Of a stretch of 39,198 nt of DNA, positions 24,371 through 33,279 are shown in pieces. Source of the stretch: Verrucomicrobiota bacterium (GTDB lineage: Bacteria > Verrucomicrobiota > Verrucomicrobiia > Chthoniobacterales > Chthoniobacteraceae). The position numbers were made by a program, and so were the translations under genes. The DNA is taken from NCBI GenBank assembly GCA_003402745.1, contig QQND01000022.1, positions 1 to 39,198 of the forward strand, written 5' to 3'. The stretch's first letter is position 1. Each line of letters opens with the position of its first letter. The notes under the pieces are model-generated. The model was not told the DNA's origin. It worked only from the letters and a program-made list of their open reading frames with translations, and searched no databases.

Positions 24371-24781
24371 GGCGTCGTGTTCTTAAGGGTTTGGCTGGCT
24401 TTACCCTAGTGTAAACCCCGAAAAAGCCTGAGCGTTGCGAAAAAAATGCGTCCCTACCACGTTTTTTAGCGAACCCCGACTGAACGAGGGCCCAAAAAAC
24501 AAAATTCTGCGCGCAAATTTGCCTGCGAGCAAACTGTTGGCTCAGCCTTGGAGGGTTGAACAGGGATCTGGCCGTTTTACAGGCTCTCGGAGTCCGCCCG
24601 CCCGATTCACTCTCTTCTGGCTCGACGTGGCGTTGGAGATGGCTTCCATTTTGAACGAAGTCTTGGAACTCGGGGCATCCCCCCTGGCCATGCAAAGGCA
24701 ATGTCGAGGCCCGGGCCGCGACGGCGCATTCAGGACGGCCGAACAGTTCAATCCCCCGCCGAGATTTTCAGACTCAATAAT
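24371..24781. other. Divergent intergenic region, 411 bp, no gene seen
   Basis: This lies between the divergent DUF1501 and alpha/beta hydrolase genes and must hold promoters for both. It contains A/T-rich patches near 24438-24510, but I cannot assign boxes with confidence. An open frame enters from 24701 in the hydrolase frame but is GC-rich, unlike a signal peptide, and is not counted. Confidence 0.5.
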
Positions 24782-26176
24782 ATGAGAAGCAGAGACGTGA
24801 AGCCCCAGAGCCTGTTTTTTGGTCTCCCGTTGTTTCCTCAATGGACGTTTGCGGCTGTACTGCTCGCGCTGCTGATGCAAGTGCAAGCAGAGGTTCCGAT
24901 TTCGTTGCTGGCGCACTTTCGCAGTTCTTCCGAGCTTGGTGAACTGCGGGATATCCAAGCAGAGTGGACAGATGGCGTGCTCAAGCTCTCTACAGCACAA
25001 GCAGAGCGACAGGCGTGGGCGGTGATTCCGGCGCCGGACGCCGGTTGGGATCTTGCGCGAAGCGAGACCGTGAATGCTGAAATCTACAACTCCGGGGACG
25101 AACCCATCGGCGTGATGTTCTGGGTCGTCGGGCGACATGGATGGGACGCGGTGCTGGATATGGCTGCAATTGCGCCGCACCAGACACGTTCCTTTTCGTG
25201 CGACCTTCGCGCTGCGTTTCCTGACGGCACGCCGAAAATAAATCCGGGAGATGTGAGACACGTGCAAATCATGCTTGCCGAGCTGATCTTTCGCCCGCAG
25301 AGGGCGGACGAAAAAGCCAATCCTCCTCCGCAGTTCGGGTCGCGCATTACTAGGGCCGTTTCTGTGGAGGTGCGCAAAATTACCGCCCAAGGCTTGGCTC
25401 CGGAGTGGAAGCGCCCGGCCGGCCGCATCGATGTCCCTGACATCGAAAGCTGCGCACCCGCGCCAGGAAAACGCGTGCGTTACCGCCTTCTGGATGATGC
25501 CTTAACTGACATTTACAGCGTGCTTAATCTTCCGGAGGATTGGCGGCCTAACCAGAAATATCCCGTTATTGTAGAATATCCGGGCAATGTCTTTTATGCC
25601 GCGGCCTGCTACTCCACGGGACTGCCCGACCAGTGCGTGATCGGCTACGGCATGACCAAAGGCAAGGGAGCAATTTGTTTGGGCATGCCTTTTCTCGACC
25701 GCGTGAGCGGCAAGCTGGCTGAAAACGGCTGGGGCAATGCGGCTGACACCGCGGATTATGTCATTCGGATGGTGGCTGAAGTGTGTGCCAAGTTCGGGGG
25801 GGACCGGGACAACGTAGTGCTCACGGGCTTTTCCCGCGGTGCGATTGCCTGTGGTTATATTGGACTGAGAGACAGCAGTATTGCCGGTCTGTGGAAAGGT
25901 TTTCATGCTTGCCAGCACTACGACGGCGACGGATGGAATGGTGAGACGCTTGAGGGCGCGATCGAACGCGCCTCCCGCTTTCAGGGCGCAGGCGTGTTCC
26001 AGACCGATAACCCGGAGGACAAATTTCGTCCGGTGACTGATGTGATGAAGACGCAGGTGACGTGGGCTCACTCAGGCCTCGGCTTTCACTCCACGGCCAT
26101 GTTTCTGGATGATCGCCCGTCCACGCAGCAGTTGCGCCAATGGTTCTGGAAAATTGTTGAAAAACAGAGGCCGTAA
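24782..26176 (+). CDS. Secreted alpha/beta hydrolase with N-terminal beta-sandwich domain
   Basis: A 464-aa exported hydrolase. After an N-terminal signal segment ending near LLMQVQAEV, residues about 45-210 look like a jelly-roll, carbohydrate-binding-like domain of the kind found at the N-terminus of some marine agarase/hydrolase proteins. The second half is an alpha/beta hydrolase: PVIVEYPGN, DRDNVVLTGFSRGAIACGY with nucleophile Ser351 in G-x-S-x-G, and a closing HSTAMF with the likely catalytic His. It could be an esterase acting on acylated glycans. ATG at 24782 starts the signal segment. No Shine-Dalgarno sequence is seen. Substrate is not predictable. Confidence 0.78.
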   Translation: MRSRDVKPQSLFFGLPLFPQWTFAAVLLALLMQVQAEVPISLLAHFRSSSELGELRDIQAEWTDGVLKLSTAQAERQAWAVIPAPDAGWDLARSETVNAEIYNSGDEPIGVMFWVVGRHGWDAVLDMAAIAPHQTRSFSCDLRAAFPDGTPKINPGDVRHVQIMLAELIFRPQRADEKANPPPQFGSRITRAVSVEVRKITAQGLAPEWKRPAGRIDVPDIESCAPAPGKRVRYRLLDDALTDIYSVLNLPEDWRPNQKYPVIVEYPGNVFYAAACYSTGLPDQCVIGYGMTKGKGAICLGMPFLDRVSGKLAENGWGNAADTADYVIRMVAEVCAKFGGDRDNVVLTGFSRGAIACGYIGLRDSSIAGLWKGFHACQHYDGDGWNGETLEGAIERASRFQGAGVFQTDNPEDKFRPVTDVMKTQVTWAHSGLGFHSTAMFLDDRPSTQQLRQWFWKIVEKQRP

Positions 26177-26220
26177 AAGTCTCTGGCCAGGGCATCTGGA
26201 AGCCTCGATTCAAGCAAAAC

Positions 26221-26260
26221 CCAGGTTTTTATCGGCTACTTCGACTGGTGAAAAACCTGG
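26221..26260. repeat. Perfect 10-bp inverted repeat
   Basis: CCAGGTTTTT (26221-26230) and AAAAACCTGG (26251-26260) flank a 20-base spacer 44 bp after the hydrolase stop. It may be a terminator-like hairpin or an operator for the sulfatase gene starting 200 bp on. No T-run follows the right arm. Confidence 0.7.
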
Positions 26261-26460
26261 CATGCTGCCTGCGCCGCGTTGCAGTTTCGGCGGTGGAATG
26301 GAGCCGACCCTGGGGCGGAGGAATCACGGAACGGGGGCCGAGCCTTACAAGAACTTGGGTTTCATCCGCCGCAGAATTGCCTGAGGGGTCCAGCGTGGGT
26401 TGTCACTAATAGCTAGGATGTTTCCAGCTTTCGCCTTTAAAGTTGTCTTTCTCTCTCCCT

Positions 26461-28320
26461 ATGAAACGCCTTTTATTTTTCCTCCTTCTAGCGTGTTGTG
26501 CCGCTGATGGTTCGGCCCTTCCCCCCGCCGCGCGTCCGAACATTCTGTTCATTCTGGCAGATGACCTTGGGATTAACGATTTGGGCGCTTATGGTCGCGC
26601 CGGTCACCGAACCCCGAACCTCGACCGCCTAGCTTCTGAGGGGAAGCGTTTTACCAATGCGTATGCTCCGCATCCGGTGTGTTCGCCGACGCGCGCCGCA
26701 CTTTTGAGCGGGCAACATCCGGCCCGTTTGCAGCTCACAAACTTTCTGCCGGGACGCGCCGACTGGCCAGGGCACCGTCTCCTGCAACCGCCGTTGCCCT
26801 CCGGCCTTTCCACGGACGCCCCGACCCTGGGCGAGAAATTACAAAAGGCGGGATACGCGACAGCGTGTATTGGAAAGTGGCACCTTGGTGGGCGGGCACC
26901 GTTGGATGCCGCTTCCCGGGGGTTTGACTTTGTATTTGCAGGCAAACCCAACACAGTGCCCACGGCGGAGGAAGGCGGGAAGGGGGAGTTTGGGCAGGTC
27001 GCGAAAGCGGAGGAGTTTTTGGGGGCGAACGCCACGCGCCCTTTCTTTCTTTACCTGGCGTTTGACAACCCGCACGTACCGTTGGCCGCGCAGCCCGAGC
27101 GGATCGCCGCCAAGGCGGGCTCATTCAATCCGGTTTATGCGGCTATGATCGAAACCCTCGATGCCGCAGTCGGGCGGGTTCTGGACAAAGTCGATGCGCT
27201 GGGCTTGCGGGAAAAAACGCTCGTGGTTTTTTGCTCCGACAACGGGGGATTGCACGTGCTTGAAGGACGCGACACCCCCGCCACACACAACACGCCGTTT
27301 CGCGCGGGAAAAGGGTTTTTGTACGAGGGCGGGATTCGGGACCCGCTTCTTGTTCGTTGGGCGGGCAAAGTCGTGCCCGGTTTGGTGAGTACACCCGTGG
27401 TGCTGGCGGACATGGCTCCGACGATCGTGGAACTGGCTGGAGCGGAACTCTGCAAGCCCTGCGATTACACGAGCCTTGTGCCTGTGCTTTTGGGAGGTGG
27501 CAGCCTTGCGGAAAGACCCCTTTACTGGCATATGCCCAACTATACGAACCAGGGCGGGCGGCCTTCCGGGGCAATCCGCGAGGGGGACTGGAAGCTGCTT
27601 GAGCACTACGAAGACGGACGTATGGAGCTTTTTGAGGTCAGGGCGGACCCCTCGGAACAAAACGACCTTTCGGCGTCGGAACCCGCTCGGGTAGCCGCGA
27701 TGCGGGGCAAACTGGAAGCTTGGCGTCGTAGCGTCAATGCTTCGATGCCGAGGGCAAATCCCGCTTTTCAACCGGCGCTTTGGACGGCGTGTTATGATGC
27801 ATTCGACCCTTCCCGGATCGAACTGCGCGGGACTGCCGCTGAGATGGCCGTCCCGATGGAGACGTGGAGGAAGGCGATGAGCGGTGCTGGGGGAAAAGGG
27901 TCCGCGGGCATCGCGGTCGGGACCGAGGAGGTGTCCGGGTTGGTGCATCTGGAAGCCAGGGATGCGCAGGTGCACGGAGAAAAATTGCGCTACGAAGCTC
28001 CGCCTCAGAAAGACACGCTAGGCTTTTGGGTCGATGAGAAAGACTGGGCGGAATGGGACTGTGAAATTCCGCAGGCGGGCCGTTACGCGGTGGAAGTGCT
28101 CCAGGGCTGTTCAAAGGGAGGCTCGTTAGTCGAGGTGTCCGTGGGGGATGCGAAGTTGAGTTTCACGGTTGCTGACACGGGGCACTTTCAGCGGTTTGTT
28201 CCGAGAAGGGTGGGGGCGCTGGAGTTGCCGGCTGGGAAAACAAGTGTTGGGGTCAAGCCGTTAGAAAAAAAGGGGGCTGTGATGGATTTGCGGCGCGTCT
28301 CCTTGATCAGGGTGCCCTGA
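26461..28320 (+). CDS. Formylglycine-dependent sulfatase (S1 family) with C-terminal beta domain
   Basis: A 619-aa exported sulfatase. RPNILFILADDLGINDLGAYG supplies the first metal-binding Asp pair; the CSPTR motif (Cys74) is the C-x-P-x-R signal for conversion to formylglycine; GKWHLGG and FCSDNGG are later conserved active-site pieces. Signal sequence is MKRLLFFLLLACCAADG; LLAC could be a lipobox, though very early. After about residue 480 comes an extra domain (LVHLEARDAQVHGEKLRYE to the end) resembling the beta-sandwich DUF5077/CBM-like modules, possibly glycan-binding. ATG at 26461 is chosen; TCTCTCTCCCT directly precedes it and no Shine-Dalgarno sequence is present. The sulfated substrate is unknown. 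Confidence 0.93.
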   Translation: MKRLLFFLLLACCAADGSALPPAARPNILFILADDLGINDLGAYGRAGHRTPNLDRLASEGKRFTNAYAPHPVCSPTRAALLSGQHPARLQLTNFLPGRADWPGHRLLQPPLPSGLSTDAPTLGEKLQKAGYATACIGKWHLGGRAPLDAASRGFDFVFAGKPNTVPTAEEGGKGEFGQVAKAEEFLGANATRPFFLYLAFDNPHVPLAAQPERIAAKAGSFNPVYAAMIETLDAAVGRVLDKVDALGLREKTLVVFCSDNGGLHVLEGRDTPATHNTPFRAGKGFLYEGGIRDPLLVRWAGKVVPGLVSTPVVLADMAPTIVELAGAELCKPCDYTSLVPVLLGGGSLAERPLYWHMPNYTNQGGRPSGAIREGDWKLLEHYEDGRMELFEVRADPSEQNDLSASEPARVAAMRGKLEAWRRSVNASMPRANPAFQPALWTACYDAFDPSRIELRGTAAEMAVPMETWRKAMSGAGGKGSAGIAVGTEEVSGLVHLEARDAQVHGEKLRYEAPPQKDTLGFWVDEKDWAEWDCEIPQAGRYAVEVLQGCSKGGSLVEVSVGDAKLSFTVADTGHFQRFVPRRVGALELPAGKTSVGVKPLEKKGAVMDLRRVSLIRVP

Positions 28321-28800
28321 GTTTTGGAATGGCTTGGACAACGGGACTGGCCGTTTTTCCAACGCCCCTAAAGATGAGAGGCACACACAGCTGCCGGCGA
28401 TGGGTGAGGAAGGCCGGTCCTTTGCCGAATAGAACGCGGCGTTTATAACATGATGGGCAACTTCGTTTTTTCTGATGGTTGGCCCGAATTCTTACGAACT
28501 CGCCTGCCGACTGCAAAGCGAGGCAATCTTCCGAATTTCCCTGATGCCTCATTCAGCGAGGCTCGGCGACCTTGGGCAGAAGCGTACGTCATGAACTGGA
28601 GCAATAGGGCAAGGATTGGCAGGACAAGGAGGGGGGAACGGAGTTTCACTGCAGAAACAAAGCGAGATTGATTTCATTTTCTTGATTAGGCAGTACGAAA
28701 TGAGTTGGCAGATTTTATGCCCCCCCCCAGTGGGTCTTGCACTAAATCTCTCAACTGCAATCGCCTTCGCCTTCCCTATGCCAATCCGAGGCTCATTTTT
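28321..28800. other. 480-bp interval without a confident gene
   Basis: Between the two sulfatases. A minus-strand frame at 28443-28649 opens on GTG and encodes a signal-peptide-like MKLRSPLLVLPILALLLQF plus AQG, then about 40 non-descript residues; it lacks a ribosome site and I do not call it. The 3' end of the interval has a short upstream frame described separately. Confidence 0.5.
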
Positions 28801-28804
28801 ATGA
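28778..28804 (+). promoter_or_regulatory. Eight-codon upstream frame overlapping the second sulfatase start
   Basis: CTTCCCT is followed by ATG at 28778, opening MPIRGSFL and ending at TGA 28802-28804. That stop overlaps the sulfatase start (ATG 28801) as ATGA, an arrangement suited to termination-reinitiation coupling. The sulfatase itself has no Shine-Dalgarno sequence. The same frame is open back to 28616, so the short reading depends on which start is used. Confidence 0.4.
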
Positions 28805-30228
28805 AAAGACTCACTGCTATTTTCTTGGCTGCGGTTGCGGCGATCACACTTCCCGCACGGGGTGCGAGTCCCCCCAACATCGTTTATATTCTCGCAGATG
28901 ACCTAGGTTACGGGGATCTGAGCTGTTATGGACAGACAACGCTTAGCACGCCGAACATTGATCGACTTGCCGGCGAAGGCTTGAGGTTTACTCGTCACTA
29001 TGCAGGAAACACCGTCTGCGCGCCCTCGCGAGGGGTTTTGATGACGGGGCTACACACCGGTCACGGGCGTATCCGAGGGAATGGAGACTGGATTCTTCCC
29101 GACAGTGATTTGACTGTCCCAAAGCTTCTCAAACAGGCGGGTTATACGACGGCCTGTTTTGGAAAGTATGGGCTGGGAAAATCAAAAACTGAAGATGATC
29201 CAAAACGGAAGGGTTTCGACGAGTTTTTCGGCTACATCGATACGAGCCACGCTCACAATTTCTATCCGTCCTTTCTGGTTCGAAACGGAGAACGCGTCAT
29301 TTTAAATAACGAGCAAATCGAGGGTTCAGGAAAAGGCGGAAATGAGGGCAAGGGTGTCGCGACGCAAGCGGGACGGAAGCAATGGGCGCCTGGGCTGATC
29401 TCCGAGGAAATGCAGAAGTATCTTCAGTCTCAGAAGGGGAATGACAAACCGTTTTTTCTCTATTACGCGCTGAATCTGCCGCACGCCAATAACGAGGCGG
29501 GTAAAAACTCCCCCCTTGGCCATGGACTCGAATCGCCTAACTATGGTGAGTTTGCAAACAAAGACTGGCCGGATGTGGAAAAGGGTTTCGCGCAGTTTAT
29601 TCGTTTTGTTGACAACGAAGTCGGGGCGATAGCGGCGACGATCCAGAAGATGGGCCTCGATGACAACACGCTGATCATGTTTTCTAGCGATAACGGTCCG
29701 CACGCGGAGGGGCTTCACGATTCCAACTTTTTTAGATCCAACGGCGGATTGAATGGAATTAAGCGAGCGATGACGGATGGCGGAATTCGGGTGCCATTGA
29801 TTGCGCGGTGGCCCTCCAAGGTGAGTGCGGGAGGTGTCACGGAGCACGTGAGCGGGTTTCAAGACCTGCTGCCGACGGTGGCAGAGCTGGCGGGTGTGGC
29901 GGTCAGCTCCGAGTGTGACGGGCTTTCTCTGGTTCCGACGCTGCTAGGCAAAGGAAATCAGAAAAATCATCCCTATCTCTATTGGGAATTTGATGAACAA
30001 GGTGGGAAAACCGCCCTGTTAAAATGGCCTTGGAAGTTAATCCATCTCAATACTGGAGGGCATGCCTCCAAGGGCGCCGCGGCAAAAACGAAGGCTCTTC
30101 AGGTAGAACTTTTCAATCTTGCCGAGGATTCTAGGGAAGCAACAAATGTCGCGTCAGGGCACCCCGAGTTGTTGGCGGAATTGGAAAGGTCCATGAAAGA
30201 GGCCTATCGACCACCGGTCCGAGAATAG
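28801..30228 (+). CDS. Formylglycine-dependent sulfatase (S1 family)
   Basis: A 475-aa exported sulfatase. MKRLTAIFLAAVAAITLPARGA is the signal peptide; PPNIVYILADDLGYGDLSCY holds metal ligands; CAPSR at Cys73 is the formylglycine site; TACFGKYGLGK, FFLYYALNLPHAN and MFSSDNGPH are later family motifs. It resembles arylsulfatase A/AtsA-like family members and lacks the extra C-terminal domain of the first sulfatase. ATG at 28801 gives the signal peptide exactly; the frame extends upstream to 28705 but that part is not signal-like. No maturase gene is in the window. Confidence 0.93.
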   Translation: MKRLTAIFLAAVAAITLPARGASPPNIVYILADDLGYGDLSCYGQTTLSTPNIDRLAGEGLRFTRHYAGNTVCAPSRGVLMTGLHTGHGRIRGNGDWILPDSDLTVPKLLKQAGYTTACFGKYGLGKSKTEDDPKRKGFDEFFGYIDTSHAHNFYPSFLVRNGERVILNNEQIEGSGKGGNEGKGVATQAGRKQWAPGLISEEMQKYLQSQKGNDKPFFLYYALNLPHANNEAGKNSPLGHGLESPNYGEFANKDWPDVEKGFAQFIRFVDNEVGAIAATIQKMGLDDNTLIMFSSDNGPHAEGLHDSNFFRSNGGLNGIKRAMTDGGIRVPLIARWPSKVSAGGVTEHVSGFQDLLPTVAELAGVAVSSECDGLSLVPTLLGKGNQKNHPYLYWEFDEQGGKTALLKWPWKLIHLNTGGHASKGAAAKTKALQVELFNLAEDSREATNVASGHPELLAELERSMKEAYRPPVRE

Positions 30229-30323
30229 GGGAAAAGGACTGAGAACGTCTTTTCGCCCTTGAGTGGAGGCATCTTCTCCAGGCCACTTTAACGGGATAAA
30301 GCTCGTTCCAGCAAAATCTTCCA

Positions 30324-30497
30324 ATGTCCGCCAAGTATTTGATTTTGCTACTGTTTTTGCCCTGCTCCCTTTGGGGGCAAACATCCCCGACCTTGCCTGT
30401 GCTCACCTCGTTTCGTGAACTTCGGGAGCTTTCTCCGGAGGGGGCCGCGCGTATTCCGAGGAAGTTGAGGCCCACGCGGCTCTCGCTGCTGCGGTAA
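30324..30497 (+). pseudogene. Truncated N-terminus of an Opitutaceae-type sensor protein
   Basis: ATG at 30324 opens a frame encoding a signal peptide (MSAKYLILLLFLPCSLWGQ) and LTSFRELRELSPEGAAR, which strongly resembles the mature N-terminus of large periplasmic-sensing histidine kinases of Opitutaceae (pattern ELSPEEAARGYPVRLRG). After GAAR the similarity stops abruptly and the frame ends at TAA 30495. The DNA then continues as part of an enolase-superfamily gene in another frame, so this is the left half of a rearranged, broken locus. Confidence 0.6.
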
Positions 30498-30877
30498 CAA
30501 CTCCCATCGCCGTCGGCGAGAGTTACAGGAGCCTGCATGAACTTCGACCGTTTCTTGGGATCGCAAAAATTCTCCAACCGGATCTGGGGCGTTGCGGCAT
30601 CACTGGCTCGATGCGAATTGCAGAGGGTTTCGCCGGCGAGACCGTACCCCATTTGAGCATTGCGATGGGGCCGCAAATCGCAGCCGCGCTCCATTTTGCC
30701 GCGGCCGCAGTGAATTGTAATTTATGCGAGTTCAACCCCAACGTGCTGGACACGGCAGACGTATTTTTGAAGGACCCTCTCGTGCGCGAGGGCGGGCACT
30801 ATACAGTTCCTCAGAGGCTCGGCTTGGGGATCGCCTGGAACGATCGGGATGGAGGTCAATTGTTTAACCATTCCTGA
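30419..30877 (+). pseudogene. C-terminal half of an enolase-superfamily (mandelate racemase/galactonate dehydratase-like) gene
   Basis: The frame is open from 30419 to TGA at 30875. From about 30455 it encodes VTTPIAVGESY, AKILQPDLGRCGI, VPHLSIAMGPQIAAALH and CEFNPNVLD, matching the last barrel strands of mandelate-racemase-subgroup enzymes: the metal-binding Glu of GES, the Asp of QPD and the His of PH that form the catalytic dyad, and the late CEFN Glu. Roughly the first 240 residues, including the capping domain and first metal ligands, are missing and no usable start precedes the remnant. Such enzymes dehydrate sugar acids, so the intact ancestor would have fitted a glycan catabolism locus. 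Confidence 0.75.
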
Positions 30878-31078
30878 GAGCACCGCGGCTTATAAAAATG
30901 GCGGATGTCATCCGGTGTGGTGAACCAAGAGGATGAATCCCCCGCAGTGTCGAGACAGATAAATAAAATAGCTGACGCCGCAAAGGGGTGATTTTCAGAC
31001 AATCGTTTTCGATAACGTTTTTGCTGGGTGCACCTGCAAGCTTACTCAGTGTTCCACTTCCCAGGCTCACTCTGGGAC

Positions 31079-32944
31079 CTATTTTCGATCCGCTCCCACA
31101 GCTTCGACGCAGACCTCAGACAGATCGAAGCGGTCCTCTTTAAACTCCCCGGATGGCATCACCACCACGCGTCCCGCGTTTTGCAAAGTCTCCCGCCAGC
31201 CGAATGCTTGCTCGCTCCGCACCCAGCCAGCCGCCCGCGCCTCCGCGTCAGTCCAGCCAAAATCCGCATCCACACTGAAATTCGCGAAATCCCCTCCCGA
31301 GCGCTCCGGCGTCTCTCGGTACCACTGAGAAACGTCTTTTGCGAAAATTTCAAACCGCACCGTTGCCCCCGGTTTCGGGGTCCGCAGTCGGGCCGAAAGC
31401 CGCACCCCTTTTCCCCCGAAGTGTTGCGTCCAATCTCCTGCGAAAATCGTCCCAAAAGCAAACGGCCGCAACCCTGGCTTGCGAGTCACCGTGACTGCGC
31501 CCCCTCCCAGCGTCGCCTCCATTAAATCTGCGCCCTTCCATTGTTCCAGAAGACTTTCGAATCCCAACCGAACGGAGCCCGTGCGCACGGGTCCGAGCTC
31601 GAAATGGGCGACCTCTTCTGCCTGGAGAGTCTCGTCCGCTAACTCCAGCCCGTGAATGGCATAAACCACCGCGCCCGCCTTGACTCGAACTCTCAGCCGC
31701 ACCATTCCTGACGCCCCTGCTTCCTCGGTGAAAGAGTAGTCGCCCTCCCCCGTCACACGAACCTTCCCCGAGGGGCGCAGCCAAGCGGTAACGAGCTGAC
31801 CGCCGCCACCGTCCTTCGCGCGGTATCCTGCGAATCCATCTTCCGGCAGGGTCGCGCGGCACAAGGCACCGGAGCGCTTCCAACCCAAATGCACGGTCGG
31901 ACTTCCCCCGTAATACAGCACGTTCCTTCCTTCCTCGATGACCGCCGGCCCCGCCTGTGCATAGATGCAGCCGCCGTCGTAAGATCCCGCCGGTCCGTTC
32001 GCCAGCAGAGGGCGTCCAGGGGACACGCGCTCCCAATGCACCGAATCCGGGCTCCACGCGAGTTCGCAGTCTACTTTGCGTCCGTCAGCGACATGATACA
32101 TCATCAGGTATCCGAGATACACGTTGGCGTAAGGAAACACGGTCAGCGCGTAGGTTTGAGAGGTCCGGCCTTCAGCAAGGGTGCTGCGCAGCACCACGCC
32201 TCCGGCGCGCCAGTTTATAAAATCATCGCTCTCCAGACGGCTCACCAAGCGTTCGCCCAAATACGTTTTTGTGAACCACAAAAACTTCCCTGTTTTTGGG
32301 TCACGGAACGCGTTGTTGTGGGTATCCCCCTGCGTGGCCTTAAAGCCGATTGGCTCAGGTCCCTCGCTCCAGTGAATTCCATCGGCGCTGAAGCGCACCC
32401 GCGGCTTTCCCAGGCCCACGTCGTAAACCATCTTGTAGCGGCGCGAGGGCTCCGTCTCGGCTTCGTCCAAGAAGACGCCTGCGTTCGGACAATCCCTTGC
32501 GACGATGTTGTTGTCGCTGTTGCCGTCGAACCGGTGAAGTTTCAACGCCGGCCGTTCCCACTTTATCCCGTCCGCAGACCTTGCATAGAGGAGGTACCAG
32601 CCGACGTTATGGACCGTTGACGGCGTGTCCATTTTTGCAATCGCGTCCGCATCTGCAAGAACGTCCTTGTACCACAGCTTCCAGCGCCGCTCGGAGGCAT
32701 CCCAGGCAACGTTCGGATAATAATTGTTGGTCGCATTTTCCCATGGCCCGTCGCTCGGTAGCAGCGGATTCCTGTCGTCGCGTTGCGGTCGGCCGACCAC
32801 CAACTCGACTCCTGAAGCCGACGCAACAACGCGACGGTCGAGAAGCAGGAGATGGTTTGGCGCAGGGCGGTGCAGGGTGCTTTCCGCAAGCAAGGTCCCT
32901 GCGAGCGCTACCAGCGCGCATGAAGCGATTAATGGGGTTTTCAT
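31079..32944 (-). CDS. Secreted beta-propeller glycosidase-like protein (GH32/GH43-like fold)
   Basis: A 621-aa exported protein. A signal peptide (MKTPLIASCALVALAGTLLA) is followed by repeated short strands such as ERRWKLWYKDV, YARSADGIKWERP, VRFSADGIHWSEG, FLWFTKTYLGERLV and LAWSPDSVHWERV, the pattern of five-bladed beta-propeller glycosidases and of the many uncharacterised sucrase-like proteins of Verrucomicrobia. From about residue 370 the protein is a beta-sandwich-rich C-terminal part with no family I can name. Three acidic catalytic residues cannot be assigned by eye, so activity is unproven. ATG at 32944 follows CCGCCCTCT with no Shine-Dalgarno sequence. It faces the sulfatases across the pseudogene. 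Confidence 0.72.
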   Translation of the reverse strand: MKTPLIASCALVALAGTLLAESTLHRPAPNHLLLLDRRVVASASGVELVVGRPQRDDRNPLLPSDGPWENATNNYYPNVAWDASERRWKLWYKDVLADADAIAKMDTPSTVHNVGWYLLYARSADGIKWERPALKLHRFDGNSDNNIVARDCPNAGVFLDEAETEPSRRYKMVYDVGLGKPRVRFSADGIHWSEGPEPIGFKATQGDTHNNAFRDPKTGKFLWFTKTYLGERLVSRLESDDFINWRAGGVVLRSTLAEGRTSQTYALTVFPYANVYLGYLMMYHVADGRKVDCELAWSPDSVHWERVSPGRPLLANGPAGSYDGGCIYAQAGPAVIEEGRNVLYYGGSPTVHLGWKRSGALCRATLPEDGFAGYRAKDGGGGQLVTAWLRPSGKVRVTGEGDYSFTEEAGASGMVRLRVRVKAGAVVYAIHGLELADETLQAEEVAHFELGPVRTGSVRLGFESLLEQWKGADLMEATLGGGAVTVTRKPGLRPFAFGTIFAGDWTQHFGGKGVRLSARLRTPKPGATVRFEIFAKDVSQWYRETPERSGGDFANFSVDADFGWTDAEARAAGWVRSEQAFGWRETLQNAGRVVVMPSGEFKEDRFDLSEVCVEAVGADRK

Positions 32945-33032
32945 AGAGGGCGGTGCGCGCTTAAAGTAAGGCCGTAACTGGGGTAAGGATTTGCGTCTCG
33001 CTTCATGGTCAAAAACCAGGCGGGGGATTGTC

Positions 33033-33156
33033 TGGTAGCGTCCTGAAGTTTTATCATCCGCAGTGAGTTATGCAGGGAAATTTGGTTGCTTTCGTTTTGA
33101 TTTTTTCGCTTGAGTCGTTTTCCGAGAATTTCAAATTGAAAACAAGGACGCTACCA
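33033..33156. mobile_element. Candidate MITE: 124-bp element with 12-bp perfect terminal inverted repeats
   Basis: TGGTAGCGTCCT at 33033-33044 is exactly inverted at 33145-33156. The 100 bases between contain 36 G/C by my count, well below the surrounding genes, and hold no coding frame. Both ends are flanked by TC, a possible 2-bp target duplication. This is the layout of a small non-autonomous transposon. It sits in the 335-bp gap between the propeller protein and PIG-L genes; nothing else is seen there. A single copy in the window means the call rests on structure alone. Confidence 0.5.
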
Positions 33157-33279
33157 TCGAGGAACGTCTTCAAAAGCGGAGTGCAGCCGAACCGTTGAAC
33201 TAGGGATGATTGCGGAAAATGAGGGGCGTTTTTTAGGCCACGGAGAAGGGGGAGGTGTTGCCTCTGGGCGGGAAACGGC

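Noticed and set aside
28443-28649. Minus-strand frame with a good signal-peptide-like start between the sulfatases
   Set aside because: GTG start without ribosome site and only about 40 further residues with no motif; hydrophobic starts arise easily by chance.
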